Source: Frigoriglobus tundricola (GTDB lineage Bacteria > Planctomycetota > Planctomycetia > Gemmatales > Gemmataceae). Taken from it: a stretch of 64,000 bases of DNA. The notes beneath the pieces are model-generated. The model was not told the origin of the DNA. It ran no database searches and saw only the letters and a list, made by a program, of their open reading frames with translations. Positions 34,820 through 45,883 of this stretch are shown here, piece by piece (position 1 is the stretch's first letter; each line of letters begins with the position of its first letter). The position numbers were made by a program, and so were the translations under genes. The stretch is taken from the NCBI RefSeq assembly GCF_013128195.2, contig NZ_CP053452.2, positions 2,356,001-2,420,000 of the forward strand, given 5' to 3'.

Positions 34820-37366
34820 ATGAGCGGACAAAAACACGCCGGCCACCAGTTTTACGGCTTGCTTCCGAGAGAACTCGAGGGTTTCGACTCCCTGGCGGAA
34901 CTGGCCCTGGACCTGCGCTGGTCGTGGAACCACGCGACCGACCAGTTGTGGCGGCAGCTCGATCCCGAACTCTGGGAGATCACGCACAACCCCTGGGTCG
35001 TGCTCCAAACCGTTTCGCGAGACCGGATCAAAGACGTCCTGGCCGATCCCGTTTTTCGCAAGAACATCGACGACCTCTTGCGCGCCACGCGCGACGCGGC
35101 GGAAGCTCCTGCATGGTTCCAGCAGAATTACGCGCGGGGGCCGCTGACCTGCGCCGCGTACTTCAGCATGGAGTTCATGCTGAGCGAGGCCCTGCCCATC
35201 TACTCGGGCGGGCTGGGCAACGTGGCCGGCGACCAGCTCAAAGCGAACAGCGACCTGGGCGTGCCCGTGGTCGGCGTCGGCCTGCTGTACCAGCGGGGCT
35301 ACTTCCGCCAGGTGATCGACGCCGACGGGCGGCAACAGGCCCTGTACCCGTACAACGACCCCGGCCAGTTGCCGATCACGCCCTTGCGACAGGCGAACGG
35401 CGAATGGCTGCGACTGGAGGTCGCGCTGCCGGGGTACTCGGTCTGGCTCCGCGCCTGGCAGGTCCGGGTCGGCCGGGTCAAACTGTACCTGCTGGACAGC
35501 AACGACGCGGCGAACCACCCGACGCACCGCGGGATCACGAGCGAGCTGTACGGGGGCGGCCCGGAGCTGCGCCTCAAGCAGGAAATGTTGCTCGGCATCG
35601 GCGGCTGGCGGTTGCTCGTCGCGCTCGGCCTCCGGCCCGAGGTGTGCCACCTGAACGAGGGTCACGCGGCGTTCGCCATTCTGGAGCGCGCCCGGACGTT
35701 CATGAGCGAGACCGGGGAGCCGTTCGGGGTCGCACTCGCCGTCACGCGAGCGGGGAACCTGTTCACGACGCACACGGCGGTGCCCGCCGGGTTCGACCGC
35801 TTCGCCCCGGCCCTCATCGAGCAGTACCTCGGCCGGTACGCGCAAATGCTCGGCATTTCGCTCCACGATTTATTGGCGCTGGGTCGCCAGAACCCCGGCG
35901 ACCCGTCGGAAAGTTTCAACATGGCGTATCTGGCCGTCCGCGGGAGCGGGGCGGTCAACGGGGTGAGCCGGCTGCACGGCCAGGTGAGCCGCCGCATGTT
36001 CCAGCCGCTCTTTCCGCACTGGCCGGAGGACGAAGTGCCGGTCGGGTCCGTGACCAACGGGGTCCACATGCCGACCTGGGACTCGGCCCCGGCCGACGAC
36101 CTGTGGACGGAAGCGTGTGCCAAGGACCGCTGGCTCGGGATGACGAAAACCCTGGAGCAGAGCGTCCGGCTCGTCTCCGACGCGAGACTCTGGCAACTGC
36201 GGAGCGCCGCCGGCAAGTCGCTCGTGGACTACGCCCGCGCCCAACTCTCCCGGCAACTGGCGGGGTCCGGCGCGGCGCTAGACGCGATCGACGGGGCGAA
36301 ACGTCTCTTCGATCCGAACGCGTTGACGCTCGGTTTCGCGCGCCGCTTCGCGACCTACAAGCGCCCGGACCTGCTCCTGCACGACCCCGCGCGCCTGCTG
36401 CGCCTGTTGAGCGACCCCGAGCGGCCGGTGCAACTCATCATCGCCGGCAAGGCGCACCCGGCCGACCAGGGGGGACAGGAGCTGATCCACCGGTGGATCG
36501 AGTTCATCCGCAGCCCCGCGGCCCGGCCCCACGTGATCTTCCTCGCCGACTACGACATGCTGCTGACCGAGCACCTGGTGCAGGGCGTGGACGTGTGGAT
36601 CAACACCCCGCGGCGCCCCTGGGAGGCGTGCGGCACGAGCGGCATGAAGGTGCTCGTCAACGGCGGCCTCAACCTGTCGGAACTGGACGGCTGGTGGGCT
36701 GAGGCGTACACGCCGGAGGTGGGCTGGGCGCTGGGGGACGGCCAGGAGCACGGCGACGACCCGGCCTGGGACGCGGCCGAAGCCGACGCGCTCTACGCCC
36801 TGCTCGAACGCGAGATCATCCCGGAGTTCTACACCCGCGACGAACGAGGCGTCCCCGTGGCGTGGGTCAAGCGGATGCGGGAGAGCATGGCCCAACTGAC
36901 GCCGCGGTTCTCCGCGGACCGCACGGTGCGCGAGTACACGGAACTGCACTACCTCTCGGCAGCGACCACCTTCAAAGCACGCGCGGCCAACAACGGCGCA
37001 CTGGGCAAACGAATCGTCGACTGGCAGCGGAGCCTGGAACAGAAATGGGCAGCGATGCACTTCGGCGAAGTGAAGGTTGAAACTCGTGACGGCCGGCACG
37101 TCTTTGAGGTCCAGGTTCACCTCGGCGACCTCGACCCCGGGGCGGTGCGGGTTGAGCTGTATGCCGACGGGATCGACGGCGCCGCGGCCGCCGGGTTGAA
37201 CATGACCCGCGTGCGCCAGACGGCCGGCGCGTCGGGTGCTTACGTGTGCAGCGCGACCGTGCCCGACGCCCGTCCGGCGACGGCGTACACGGCGCGACTC
37301 GTCCCGCACCACGACGGCGTTACGATCCCGCTCGAAGACCCACGAATCCTCTGGGAGCGATCATGA
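34820..37366 (+). CDS. glgP: alpha-glucan (glycogen) phosphorylase
   Basis: The 848-residue enzyme belongs to the alpha-glucan phosphorylase branch of GT35. It opens LAELALDLRWSWNHATDQLW and has AAYFSMEFMLSEALPIYSGG, GFARRFATYKRPDLLL, and the cofactor site EACGTSGMKVLVNGGLNLSE with the PLP lysine near residue 610. It releases glucose 1-phosphate from glycogen. The ATG at 34820 follows AAAAGGAAC. Its stop overlaps the start of glgX in ATGA, so both are co-translated. Confidence 0.92.
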   Translation: MSGQKHAGHQFYGLLPRELEGFDSLAELALDLRWSWNHATDQLWRQLDPELWEITHNPWVVLQTVSRDRIKDVLADPVFRKNIDDLLRATRDAAEAPAWFQQNYARGPLTCAAYFSMEFMLSEALPIYSGGLGNVAGDQLKANSDLGVPVVGVGLLYQRGYFRQVIDADGRQQALYPYNDPGQLPITPLRQANGEWLRLEVALPGYSVWLRAWQVRVGRVKLYLLDSNDAANHPTHRGITSELYGGGPELRLKQEMLLGIGGWRLLVALGLRPEVCHLNEGHAAFAILERARTFMSETGEPFGVALAVTRAGNLFTTHTAVPAGFDRFAPALIEQYLGRYAQMLGISLHDLLALGRQNPGDPSESFNMAYLAVRGSGAVNGVSRLHGQVSRRMFQPLFPHWPEDEVPVGSVTNGVHMPTWDSAPADDLWTEACAKDRWLGMTKTLEQSVRLVSDARLWQLRSAAGKSLVDYARAQLSRQLAGSGAALDAIDGAKRLFDPNALTLGFARRFATYKRPDLLLHDPARLLRLLSDPERPVQLIIAGKAHPADQGGQELIHRWIEFIRSPAARPHVIFLADYDMLLTEHLVQGVDVWINTPRRPWEACGTSGMKVLVNGGLNLSELDGWWAEAYTPEVGWALGDGQEHGDDPAWDAAEADALYALLEREIIPEFYTRDERGVPVAWVKRMRESMAQLTPRFSADRTVREYTELHYLSAATTFKARAANNGALGKRIVDWQRSLEQKWAAMHFGEVKVETRDGRHVFEVQVHLGDLDPGAVRVELYADGIDGAAAAGLNMTRVRQTAGASGAYVCSATVPDARPATAYTARLVPHHDGVTIPLEDPRILWERS

Positions 37367-39504
37367 AGACGCTCCCACGCGAGTTGCCCGCGTCCCTCTC
37401 GGCGGTCTCCGGTCGTGCCGACGTTCGGCCCGGCTCCCCGTTGCCCTTGGGAACTCAAGAAACGCGTGGGGGCGTCAATTTCGCCCTGTTCGGCCGGGAC
37501 GCGACGCGGGTTCGGCTGGAGCTGTTCGACCACCCCGAAGACGCGGCTCCGGCGCAGCAGATCGATCTCGATCCGGCCCGCAACCGCACCGGGGACATCT
37601 GGCACGTTTGGGTGGAGGGGATCGGGACCGGTCAACTGTACGCGTACCGTGTGGACGGCCCGTACCGGCCGAGTGACGGGCATCGGTTCAACTTCAACAG
37701 ACTGCTCCTCGACCCGTGCGCGACCGCGATTACGCGGGCGCCCCCGTGGGACTTTGCCGCGGCGCGCGGGTTCGACCCGTCGGCCCCGGAACAAGATCTG
37801 GCACCCTCGACGCGCGACAATTCCCGTTCGGTGCCGAAATGTGTGTTCGTCAACGAGCCCTTCGATTGGGGTGAGGACCGGCCGCCGCGGCACCCGTGGT
37901 CGGAGACCGTCATTTACGAAACGCACGTGCGCGGCTTCACCATTCACCCCACGTCCGGCGTGGCCCGTCCGGGAACCTACCGCGGTCTGGTGGAGAAGAT
38001 CCCCTACCTCAAAGACCTGGGCGTGACGGCCGTGGAACTGATGCCCGTGCAGGAGTTCAACGAGGATTCCCTAACGCGCCGGAACCCGCAAACGGGTCAA
38101 TTGCTCAAGAACTACTGGGGGTACGACCCGGTCGTTTTCTGTGCGCCCAGGGGTTCCTACAGCAGCGCAGAAGGTCCGGGACGGCAACACCGTGAGTTCA
38201 AGGAACTGGTCCGGGCCTTCCACGGGGCCGGAATCGAAGTCCTCCTGGACGTGGTGTTCACCCACACGGCGGAGGGGAACGAGTTGGGGCCGACCCTCAC
38301 TTTCCGCGGAATCGACAACGCCATCTTCTACACGCTGGCCGGCGACAATCGTTACTACCAGGATTTCACGGGCACCGGCAACGCCGTGGACGCCAACCAT
38401 CCCGTTGTGCGGGACCACATCCTGGCGGCGCTCCGGTACTGGATCGTCGAGATGCGCGTGGACGGCTTCCGGTTCGACCTGGCGTCGGTCCTCGGTCGGG
38501 ACGGCACCGGCAAGTTGCTCGCCGACGCCCCGATTCTCGAGCGGATCGCGGAGGATCCGATCTTGCGGGACGTCAAGATGATTGCCGAGGCGTGGGACGT
38601 CGCCGGTGCGTACGAGGTGGGGAGTTTTTCGGGGCGGCGCTGGGCGGAGTGGAACGACCGGTTCCGAGACGACGTCCGGCGCTTCTGGCGCGGCGACGAC
38701 GGGATGCTCGGCTCGTTCGCCAGCCGCATCTGTGGCAGCGCCGACGTCTACACCGTGTCCGGCAAGGGCCCCGAATGCAGCATCAATTACGTCACCTGCC
38801 ACGACGGCTTCACGTTGAATGACCTCGTGAGTTATCGCGACAAGCACAACGAGGCGAACGGGGACAACAACCGCGACGGCCCCGACGCCAACTTCGGCGA
38901 GAACAACGGCACCGAAGGCGCGACGACGGATCGCCGGATCGAGACGGTGCGGAAGGGGCAGATCAAGAACTTCGTGTTGACCCTGCTGATCTCGCGCGGC
39001 GTGCCGATGCTCCTCGGCGGAGACGAGTTCCGCCGCACCCAGGGCGGCAACAACAACGCATACTGCCAGGACAACGAAACGAGCTGGTACGACTGGAGCA
39101 ATCTGGAACGGCACGGGGACATTTGCCGCTTCACCCGGGGCATGATCGCGTTTCGCCGCGCACACCCGGTACTGAGCGCGGAGCACTTCTACACGGGCAC
39201 CGAGATTCTTTGGTTCGGCCCGGACGGGGGACCACCCGACTGGTTCGACCCGAAACAAAATCAGGTCGCCTGTCTGATTCAAGAGGACGAGCGGAACGCG
39301 CTTTGCTCGATGTTCAACGCCGCTCCCGATGAAATCGATTTCCGATTGCCACCCGTCCCGGCGGGGCGGCAGTGGTATCGGACCGTTGACACCGCTCGCG
39401 AATCACCCCAGGACCTGTTCGCTGCGGGTGAAGAACCCCTTTGGGAAGCCCCACGGGCGTACCACCTCGGTCCCCGATCGAGCGCCATACTTTTGGTCCG
39501 ATGA
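37363..39504 (+). CDS. glgX: glycogen debranching enzyme GlgX
   Basis: The 713-residue protein has an N-terminal CBM48 domain (GGVNFALFGRDATRVRLELF) and a GH13 catalytic barrel. The nucleophile Asp372 lies in VDGFRFDLASVLG, the acid/base Glu409 in MIAEAWDV, and Asp481 in TCHDGFTLNDLV. It hydrolyses alpha-1,6 branch points left after phosphorylase action. The four-base overlap with glgP and the order pgm-glgP-glgX indicate a single glycogen-degradation operon. Confidence 0.93.
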   Translation: MKTLPRELPASLSAVSGRADVRPGSPLPLGTQETRGGVNFALFGRDATRVRLELFDHPEDAAPAQQIDLDPARNRTGDIWHVWVEGIGTGQLYAYRVDGPYRPSDGHRFNFNRLLLDPCATAITRAPPWDFAAARGFDPSAPEQDLAPSTRDNSRSVPKCVFVNEPFDWGEDRPPRHPWSETVIYETHVRGFTIHPTSGVARPGTYRGLVEKIPYLKDLGVTAVELMPVQEFNEDSLTRRNPQTGQLLKNYWGYDPVVFCAPRGSYSSAEGPGRQHREFKELVRAFHGAGIEVLLDVVFTHTAEGNELGPTLTFRGIDNAIFYTLAGDNRYYQDFTGTGNAVDANHPVVRDHILAALRYWIVEMRVDGFRFDLASVLGRDGTGKLLADAPILERIAEDPILRDVKMIAEAWDVAGAYEVGSFSGRRWAEWNDRFRDDVRRFWRGDDGMLGSFASRICGSADVYTVSGKGPECSINYVTCHDGFTLNDLVSYRDKHNEANGDNNRDGPDANFGENNGTEGATTDRRIETVRKGQIKNFVLTLLISRGVPMLLGGDEFRRTQGGNNNAYCQDNETSWYDWSNLERHGDICRFTRGMIAFRRAHPVLSAEHFYTGTEILWFGPDGGPPDWFDPKQNQVACLIQEDERNALCSMFNAAPDEIDFRLPPVPAGRQWYRTVDTARESPQDLFAAGEEPLWEAPRAYHLGPRSSAILLVR

Positions 39505-39545
39505 ACGAACCGTCAGCGGTGGCGCACAGAATTGGCGGGGACCAT

Positions 39546-40187
39546 ATGACAGTTCCGATCACGACCTTGTTCTTGGACGTTGGCGGTGTCCTGCTCACCA
39601 ACGGCTGGGACCACCACGCGCGGAGACGGGCGGCGACGAACTTCGATCTGGATTGGGACGAGGTTGAACACCGGCACCAGTTGAACTTCGCCACCTACGA
39701 GGAAGGGAAACTGACACTGGAGGAATACCTGCACCGAACGGTCTTCTATGTGGATCGACCGTTTACACGGGACCAGTTCTGGGAGTTCATGGCGGCCCAG
39801 TCGCAACCGGACCGCGAGATGCTCGACCTCGTCGCTCGGCTCAAGGTTCGGCACGACCTGAGGATCGTCGTCGTCAGCAACGAGGCCCGCGAACTCAACG
39901 CGTATCGCGTTCGGGCGTTCAAGCTCGATGAGCTCGTGGACTGCTTCATTTCTTCCTGTTTCGTCCACATCCGCAAACCCGACCTCGACATCTTTCGGCT
40001 GGCCCTGGACATCGCCCAGACGCCCCCCGAAGGGATCGTCTACATCGAGAACACGCCACTGTTCGTCCAGATCGCCCAAGGCCTGGGGATTCCGAGCGTT
40101 CTCCACACAGACTACCAATCGACCTGCGCGAAGCTCGCTTCGTTCGGACTGCGTACCGACGAAGGAGCCGCCCATGAACCCCGCTAG
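39546..40187 (+). CDS. HAD-superfamily hydrolase
   Basis: The 213-residue protein begins TTLFLDVGGVLLTNGWD, the HAD motif I; the second Asp of DxD is Gly, as in the YihX-like group. Motif II lies in RIVVVSNEARELN, motif III around HIRKPDLDIF and motif IV in GIVYIENTPLFVQIA, where the usual Asp pair is Glu-Asn. Members dephosphorylate sugar phosphates such as glucose 1-phosphate. Its gene sits between glgX and ackA and overlaps ackA by 14 bases. The altered motif IV makes activity uncertain. Confidence 0.75.
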   Translation: MTVPITTLFLDVGGVLLTNGWDHHARRRAATNFDLDWDEVEHRHQLNFATYEEGKLTLEEYLHRTVFYVDRPFTRDQFWEFMAAQSQPDREMLDLVARLKVRHDLRIVVVSNEARELNAYRVRAFKLDELVDCFISSCFVHIRKPDLDIFRLALDIAQTPPEGIVYIENTPLFVQIAQGLGIPSVLHTDYQSTCAKLASFGLRTDEGAAHEPR

Positions 40188-41373
40188 CCCGCACATCCTC
40201 ACGATCAACGGCGGCTCGTCGAGTCTCAAGTTCGCGCTCTTCGTGCAAGCGGAGCCGGACTCGCGGCGCGTATCGGGTCGGGTCGATCGGATCGGGTCGG
40301 CGAACGCGCGGTGGCTCGTGGACCGGGGCACCGCCGGCGCGGAGGACCGTGCCGTCGATGCCCCGGATCAAACGGCGGCCGTCCAGCTCCTGATCGAGTG
40401 GCTCGAACGCACCGTCGGGTTCGCCTCGATCACCGCGATCGGGCACCGAATTGTTCACGGGGGGAGCCGGTACTCTCGGCCCGAACGCGTGACGCCCGAA
40501 ATGATCCAGGATCTGCGCGCGCTCGACTCGTTCGATCCGGATCACCTACCCGGCGAGATCGAACTCGTCGAAGCGCTCCGGACCCGAGGCCCGGACGTGC
40601 CCCAGGTGGCGTGTTTCGACACGGCCTTCCACCACGACATGCCCCGAGTCGCCCGGATCGTTCCGATCCCGCGCCGGTATGAGGCTGTGGGCGTCCGGCG
40701 GTACGGGTTCCACGGCCTCTCGTACGCGTACCTGATGGCGGAACTGGCCCGGGTCGCCGGGCCGGAGGCCGCCGCCGGCCGCGTCGTCCTGGCGCACCTC
40801 GGCAACGGGGCCAGTCTGGCCGGGGTTTCGGGGGGCCGGTCCGTCGACACCACCATGGGGTTCACGCCGGCCTCCGGGCTGGTCATGGGCACGCGCACCG
40901 GCGACATCGATCCGGGCCTGGTCCGGTTCCTGGCGCGGACCGAGGGGACGACCGCCGACCAGTTCGACGCCCTCGCGAACCACGCGTCCGGGTTGCTGGG
41001 CGTCTCGGAAACCAGTTCGGACGTGCGAGACCTCTTGGCCCGGGAGGGGGCGGACGTCCGGGCGGCCGAAGCGCTGGAGCTCTTCTGCTACCAGTCGAAA
41101 AAGTGGATCGGCGCCATGGCCGCGGCACTCGGCGGCGTGGACACGCTGGTGTTCGCGGGCGGCATCGGCGAGAACGCGCCCGAGATCCGCCGCCGCATCT
41201 GCGCGGGCCTCGGGTTCCTCGGGATCGGACTGAACGACGCACGAAACGCGGCCGGTGCCGGCCTGATCTCGACCGACCGCGGCCCGGTGCAGGTGCGGGT
41301 GATCCGCACCGACGAGGAACTGATGATCGCGAAGTCTGTTGCCCGGCTTCTCGGTCCGGACGCGGGCGCGTAG
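40174..41373 (+). CDS. ackA: acetate kinase
   Basis: The 399-residue enzyme converts acetyl phosphate and ADP into acetate and ATP. It shows LTINGGSSSLKFALF at the start, IGHRIVHGG, VRRYGFHGLSY, LAHLGNGASLAGVSGGRSVD and the C-terminal VFAGGIGENAPEIRRRIC. These are the diagnostic ASKHA-fold acetokinase motifs. The start at 40174 overlaps the HAD gene. With phosphoketolase at 47056 it forms the acetate branch of a fermentative route. Confidence 0.93.
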   Translation: MNPASPHILTINGGSSSLKFALFVQAEPDSRRVSGRVDRIGSANARWLVDRGTAGAEDRAVDAPDQTAAVQLLIEWLERTVGFASITAIGHRIVHGGSRYSRPERVTPEMIQDLRALDSFDPDHLPGEIELVEALRTRGPDVPQVACFDTAFHHDMPRVARIVPIPRRYEAVGVRRYGFHGLSYAYLMAELARVAGPEAAAGRVVLAHLGNGASLAGVSGGRSVDTTMGFTPASGLVMGTRTGDIDPGLVRFLARTEGTTADQFDALANHASGLLGVSETSSDVRDLLAREGADVRAAEALELFCYQSKKWIGAMAAALGGVDTLVFAGGIGENAPEIRRRICAGLGFLGIGLNDARNAAGAGLISTDRGPVQVRVIRTDEELMIAKSVARLLGPDAGA

Positions 41374-41375
41374 GA

Positions 41376-41406
41376 CCGGGGTGTCCGGGTGTAACGCTCA
41401 CCCCGG
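41376..41406 (+). terminator. hairpin after ackA
   Basis: CCGGGGTG and CACCCCGG form a perfect eight-base stem with a 15-base loop beginning just after the ackA stop. It may mark the end of the glycogen-ackA transcript. Confidence 0.45.
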
Positions 41407-41463
41407 GCCGACCCGAGCGGAACGACCGCACGTGACGAACTGGACCCAGTTTAAGGAGTTGAA

Positions 41464-41685
41464 ATGACCCGGAGAAACCACAGCGCCGAGAGCCTGGAAT
41501 CGAACCCCCGGGATCGCGCGCATCCGCCCCGACCGTACTGGAAGCGTGCCCATCGAGACTGGCGTGCCTGGACCGTCGCTATGGTCCTGCTCGCCTTGAT
41601 GCTCGTCTAAGTGATGACGGACAGCTTGGCGCTGAGCCCCGGCAACACCGGCGGTCAACCGATGCCCGAGATGGGTGCGCCATAG
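41464..41685 (+). pseudogene. small membrane protein gene with in-frame stop
   Basis: An ATG behind AAGGAG opens RAHPPRPYWKRAHRDWRAWT followed by a membrane span (VAMVLLALMLV). TAA at 41608-41610 then stops the frame. Without a shift the frame continues VMTDSLALSPGNTGGQPMPE to TAG at 41685. I recall related planctomycete proteins that continue through a Tyr at this point, so the stop probably replaces one sense codon. The first 48 residues alone could still form a membrane peptide. It could be a pseudogene, a truncated but used protein, or a sequencing error. Confidence 0.55.
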
Positions 41686-41958
41686 GATCGCGCGAGCGAC
41701 ACGTGCGCTCGACCCAAACGTCGAGGGACGCCTCATGTCGGTCGATCTCCTGGAACCGCCGCTCGAAGCTCGCGACCCCGCGGCGGAGCCGCGCCCCGCT
41801 CGCAGCGGACCTGCTGCGCGAGATGAGCGCCGACTGACGGGCCACCAACGACCGGTCGGCCGGTCAGATCGATTTGCAACCAGAGCGCCTGATTTCGCGA
41901 GGCAAACGCGGGTTTACGGGACACGCACTCGGCCTCCCGCCACAAGAGGACTCGGACC

Positions 41959-43122
41959 GTGGAAACGAATACAACCGCGCCGTCTCCGACGACGGCTCCC
42001 CCGGCCGCCGCACCGGCCGCCGCCGCTGACTCCCCACGGCCCAAAACGAGGTGGACGCCCTGGCTCAAGAGCGGACTCGCGACCGTCGCCATCGTCGCCG
42101 TTATCGGGATCGGGGTCGCAGTTTGGATGTTGCGGAAGCCGTCCGGACCGGGCGACGGCTTCGTGAGCGGCAACGGCCGGGTCGAGGCCACGGACATCGA
42201 CGTCGCCACCAAGCTCGCCGGGCCGATCCAGGACATCCTGGTGAACGAGGGCGATTTCGTGCAGCCCGGTCAGCTCCTCGCGGAGATGCGGATCGACGGG
42301 CTGCTCGCCCAGCGGGACGAGGCGCGGGCCAAGTACCGGCACGACGTCACCGCCGTCGCCAGCGCCGAGGCCAAGGTGGCCGCGCTCCAGAGCTACGTGG
42401 CGGCCCAGCAGGCCACCGAACTCCAGCGGAAGAGCGACCTGGAACTTGCGCAGCAGAAGTTCGGGCGCACCGACCGCATGGTGAAGGCGGGCGTCGGATC
42501 CATTGACGACTTCGATGTCGATCGCGCCGGGGTCCGGTCGGCGGAAGCCGCGCTGGCCGCGGCGAAGGCGCAGGTGTTTTCCGCACAGGCCGGTGTCAAA
42601 TCCGCACAGGCTGATGTCCTCGGTGCCAGTGCCAGCGCCGCGGCGACCACGGCGACGATCGCCCGCATCGAGGCCGACATCCAGGACAGTCACCTCAAGG
42701 CCCCGCGCGGGGGCCGCATCCAGTACCGCATCGCGCAGCCCGGCGAGGTGCTGGCCGGCGGCGGCAAGGTGCTCAACCTGGTGGACCTGAACGACGTGTA
42801 CATGACGTTCTACCTGCCCGAAACGGTCGTCGGCCGGGTGCCCCTCGGCGCCGAGGTCCGGCTCGTGCTCGACGCCGCACCCCAGTACGTGATCCCCGCG
42901 AAGATCTCCTACGTCTCCAGCACCGCGCAGTTCACGCCCAAGACGGTCGAGACGGCCAGCGAGCGGCAGAAGCTGATGTTCCGCGTCAAGGCGCAGATCG
43001 ACCGCGAGCTGCTCCAGAAGAACCTGAAGATGGTCAAGACGGGCCTGCCCGGGGTCGCCTGGATCAAGCTCGACCCGAAGGCCGTGTGGCCGGCGAATCT
43101 GGAAATCAAGGTGCCGGAATGA
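41959..43122 (+). CDS. HlyD-family periplasmic adaptor (YhiI-like)
   Basis: GTG 41959 opens a 387-residue protein with a Pro/Ala-rich cytoplasmic tail, one membrane span ([16 protein letters not shown], about 48-63) and a biotinyl-lipoyl half motif, [21 protein letters not shown] coiled-coil hairpin follows (about 115-235), with [19 protein letters not shown] as the second half motif. It should link an inner-membrane ABC exporter to the envelope. Its stop overlaps the ABC gene by four bases. The order HlyD, double ABC-permease, permease equals the yhiI-rbbA-yhhJ operon of proteobacteria. Confidence 0.88.
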   Translation: METNTTAPSPTTAPPAAAPAAAADSPRPKTRWTPWLKSGLATVAIVAVIGIGVAVWMLRKPSGPGDGFVSGNGRVEATDIDVATKLAGPIQDILVNEGDFVQPGQLLAEMRIDGLLAQRDEARAKYRHDVTAVASAEAKVAALQSYVAAQQATELQRKSDLELAQQKFGRTDRMVKAGVGSIDDFDVDRAGVRSAEAALAAAKAQVFSAQAGVKSAQADVLGASASAAATTATIARIEADIQDSHLKAPRGGRIQYRIAQPGEVLAGGGKVLNLVDLNDVYMTFYLPETVVGRVPLGAEVRLVLDAAPQYVIPAKISYVSSTAQFTPKTVETASERQKLMFRVKAQIDRELLQKNLKMVKTGLPGVAWIKLDPKAVWPANLEIKVPE

Positions 43123-45881
43123 CCGACCCGGAACCCGGGCCGGTGCCGGTCGCGCGCCTGGTCGGGGTCGGCCTCCGCTACGGCAAGACGGTGGCGCTGG
43201 CCGACATCACACTCGACGTCCCGGCCGGGAAAATGGTCGGGCTTCTGGGACCAGACGGCGCGGGCAAGTCGAGCCTGTTGTCGCTGCTCGCGGGCGCCCA
43301 CGCCGTTCAGACGGGCCGCGTCGAGGCGCTGGGCGGGGACATGGCCGACCGGCGCCACCGGCGGACCGTTTGTCCCCACATCGCCTACATGCCGCAGGGC
43401 CTCGGCAAGAACCTGTACCCGACGCTGTCGGTGGAAGAGAACCTGCAGTTCTTCGGCCGGCTGTTCGGCCATACCGCGGCCGAGCGCCGCCGCCGCATCG
43501 ACGATCTGTGCCGCAGCACCGGCCTGACCGACTTCCTGGGGCGCCCGGCCGGCAAGCTGTCCGGGGGCATGAAGCAGAAGCTGGGCCTGTGCTGCGCGCT
43601 GATCCACGACCCGGACTTCCTGATCCTGGACGAGCCGACCACCGGCGTCGATCCGCTCGCGCGGGCGCAGTTCTGGGACCTGATCGCGCGCATCCGGGGC
43701 GGGCGCCCGGGCATGAGCGTGGTCGTGGCCACGGCGTACATGGACGAGGCCCGGCGGTTCGACTGGCTCGTCGCGATGGACGCGGGCCGGGTTCTGGCCA
43801 CCGGGACGCCGGCCGAACTGCTCGACCGCACCGGCACCGGCTCGATGGACGCGGCCTTCATCGCCCTGCTGCCCGAAGAGAAGCGCCGCGGCCACCGGGC
43901 GGTCACGATCCCGCCGCTCACCGGCGCCGGCGCCGAGGTCGCGATCGAGGCCGACGGCCTCACGATGCGGTTCGGCGACTTCGTCGCCGTCGATCACGTC
44001 AGCTTCCGCATCCGCCGGGGCGAGATCTTCGGGTTCCTCGGCTCCAACGGGTGCGGCAAGTCCACCACCATGAAGATGCTGACCGGGCTGCTCCCGGCCA
44101 GCGCGGGCACCGCGTCGCTGTTCGGGCACGCGGTCGACCCCCGGGATCTCAACACGCGCCGGCGCGTGGGGTACATGTCGCAGGCCTTTTCCCTGTACTC
44201 GGAACTGTCGGTGCGGCAGAACCTGCGGCTCCACGCCCGCCTGTACTCGCTGCCGGAAGCCGACGTTCCCGCGCGGCTGGACGAGCTGGTCGCGCGGTTC
44301 GGTTTGGGCGCCGTGCTCGACGAACTGCCCGACGACCTGCCGCTGGGCCTCCGGCAGCGGCTGTCGCTGGCCGTCGCGATGGTTCACAAGCCGGAACTGC
44401 TGATTCTGGACGAACCGACGTCGGGCGTGGACCCGGTCGCGCGCGACGGCCTCTGGCAGCTCATGATCGACCTGTCCCGGAACGACAAGGTCACGATCTT
44501 CGTCTCGACCCACTTCATGGACGAGGCCGGGCGCTGCGACCGCGTGTCGCTGATGAACGCCGGGAAGGTGCTGGTCACCGGCACCCCGGCCGCGGTGACG
44601 CACGACCGCGGCGCCGCCACGCTGGAGGAGGCGTTCATCGGCTACCTGAAGGACGCCGAAGCGGGGAGCCCGGCGGTGCCGGCACCCGCGCCGCCCACGC
44701 CGGCGAGCGCGCCGCTCGCTCCGGGGAGCACTTCACCCACCACTCGCGGCCCGACCGCGTTCAGCTTGAGCCGCGCCTGGAGCTACAGCCTGCGCGAGGC
44801 GCTGGAACTGCGGCGCGATCCGGTGCGGGCCGCCATGGCGCTCTTGGGCTCGGCCTTTCTGATGTTCGTGATGGGGTACGGCATCAGCCTCGACGTGGAG
44901 AACCTGAACTACGCGGTGCTCGACCGCGACCAGACCGGGCTGAGCCAGAACTACGCCCTCAACCTGTCCGGCTCGCGGTACTTCATCGAGCGCCCGCCGG
45001 TCGCCGATTACGCCGACCTCGACCGGCGCATGCGGGCCGGGGAACTCGCGCTGGTCATCGAAATCCCGTCCGGCTTCGGCCGCGACGTGGAGCGCGGCAA
45101 GCCCGTGCAGATCGGGGCCTGGGTGGACGGCTCCATGCCGCAGCGCGCCGAGACGGTCCAGGGGTACGCGCAGGGCATGCACCAGACTTGGCTCCTCGAC
45201 GTGGCGAAGCGCCGGGCCGGCGCGGACGTGACGCCCCCGGCCACGGTCGAGACCCGCTACCGCTACAACCCCGACGTGCGGAGCCTGCCGGCGATGGTGC
45301 CCGCGATGATCCCGGTGCTGCTGCTGATGATCCCCGCGATGCTCGCGGCGCTGGCCGTGGTGCGCGAGAAGGAACTGGGGTCGATCATCAACCTGTACGT
45401 CACTCCGGTCACCCGCGCCGAGTTCCTCCTGGGCAAGCAGCTCCCGTACGTCGCCCTGGGCGTGTTCAACTTCGGGCTGATGGCGCTGCTGGCGGTCGCC
45501 GTCTTCGGCGTCCCCGTGAAGGGCAGCTTCCTCGCGCTGGCGGTGGCGGCCGTGCTGTTCGTCACGTTTTCGACGGGGTTCGGTTTGTTCTGCTCGACGT
45601 TCACGCGCAGCCAGATCGCGGCCATGTTCGTGACCATGATCGGCACCATGATCCCGGCCATCCAGTTCGCCGGGATGCTGAACCCGGTGTCCTCGCTCGA
45701 GGGGTTCGGCGCGGTCGTCGGGCGCGTCCACCCGGCCGCGCACTTCCTGACCGTCAGCCGCGGCGTGTTCAACAAGGGGCTCGGGTTCGCCGACCTGTAC
45801 GCGTCGCTCTGGCCGCTGCTGGTGGCCGCGCCGGCCGTCGTGGCCCTGTCCGTCGTGCTGCTCAAGAAACAGGAGACGTGA
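43119..45881 (+). CDS. rbbA: RbbA-like ABC transporter, two ATPase domains fused to permease
   Basis: The 920-residue protein has a first ATPase domain (Walker A GPDGAGKS at 44-51, signature [12 protein letters not shown], Walker [13 protein letters not shown]). The second has Walker A GSNGCGKS at 308-315, the weak signature [11 protein letters not shown] typical of RbbA, and [13 protein letters not shown]. An ABC-2 permease with six hydrophobic segments follows from about residue 550. RbbA relatives have been called ribosome-associated ATPases, but the adaptor and permease neighbours point to export. The start overlaps the adaptor gene. Confidence 0.88.
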   Translation: MTDPEPGPVPVARLVGVGLRYGKTVALADITLDVPAGKMVGLLGPDGAGKSSLLSLLAGAHAVQTGRVEALGGDMADRRHRRTVCPHIAYMPQGLGKNLYPTLSVEENLQFFGRLFGHTAAERRRRIDDLCRSTGLTDFLGRPAGKLSGGMKQKLGLCCALIHDPDFLILDEPTTGVDPLARAQFWDLIARIRGGRPGMSVVVATAYMDEARRFDWLVAMDAGRVLATGTPAELLDRTGTGSMDAAFIALLPEEKRRGHRAVTIPPLTGAGAEVAIEADGLTMRFGDFVAVDHVSFRIRRGEIFGFLGSNGCGKSTTMKMLTGLLPASAGTASLFGHAVDPRDLNTRRRVGYMSQAFSLYSELSVRQNLRLHARLYSLPEADVPARLDELVARFGLGAVLDELPDDLPLGLRQRLSLAVAMVHKPELLILDEPTSGVDPVARDGLWQLMIDLSRNDKVTIFVSTHFMDEAGRCDRVSLMNAGKVLVTGTPAAVTHDRGAATLEEAFIGYLKDAEAGSPAVPAPAPPTPASAPLAPGSTSPTTRGPTAFSLSRAWSYSLREALELRRDPVRAAMALLGSAFLMFVMGYGISLDVENLNYAVLDRDQTGLSQNYALNLSGSRYFIERPPVADYADLDRRMRAGELALVIEIPSGFGRDVERGKPVQIGAWVDGSMPQRAETVQGYAQGMHQTWLLDVAKRRAGADVTPPATVETRYRYNPDVRSLPAMVPAMIPVLLLMIPAMLAALAVVREKELGSIINLYVTPVTRAEFLLGKQLPYVALGVFNFGLMALLAVAVFGVPVKGSFLALAVAAVLFVTFSTGFGLFCSTFTRSQIAAMFVTMIGTMIPAIQFAGMLNPVSSLEGFGAVVGRVHPAAHFLTVSRGVFNKGLGFADLYASLWPLLVAAPAVVALSVVLLKKQET

Positions 45882-45883
45882 CC

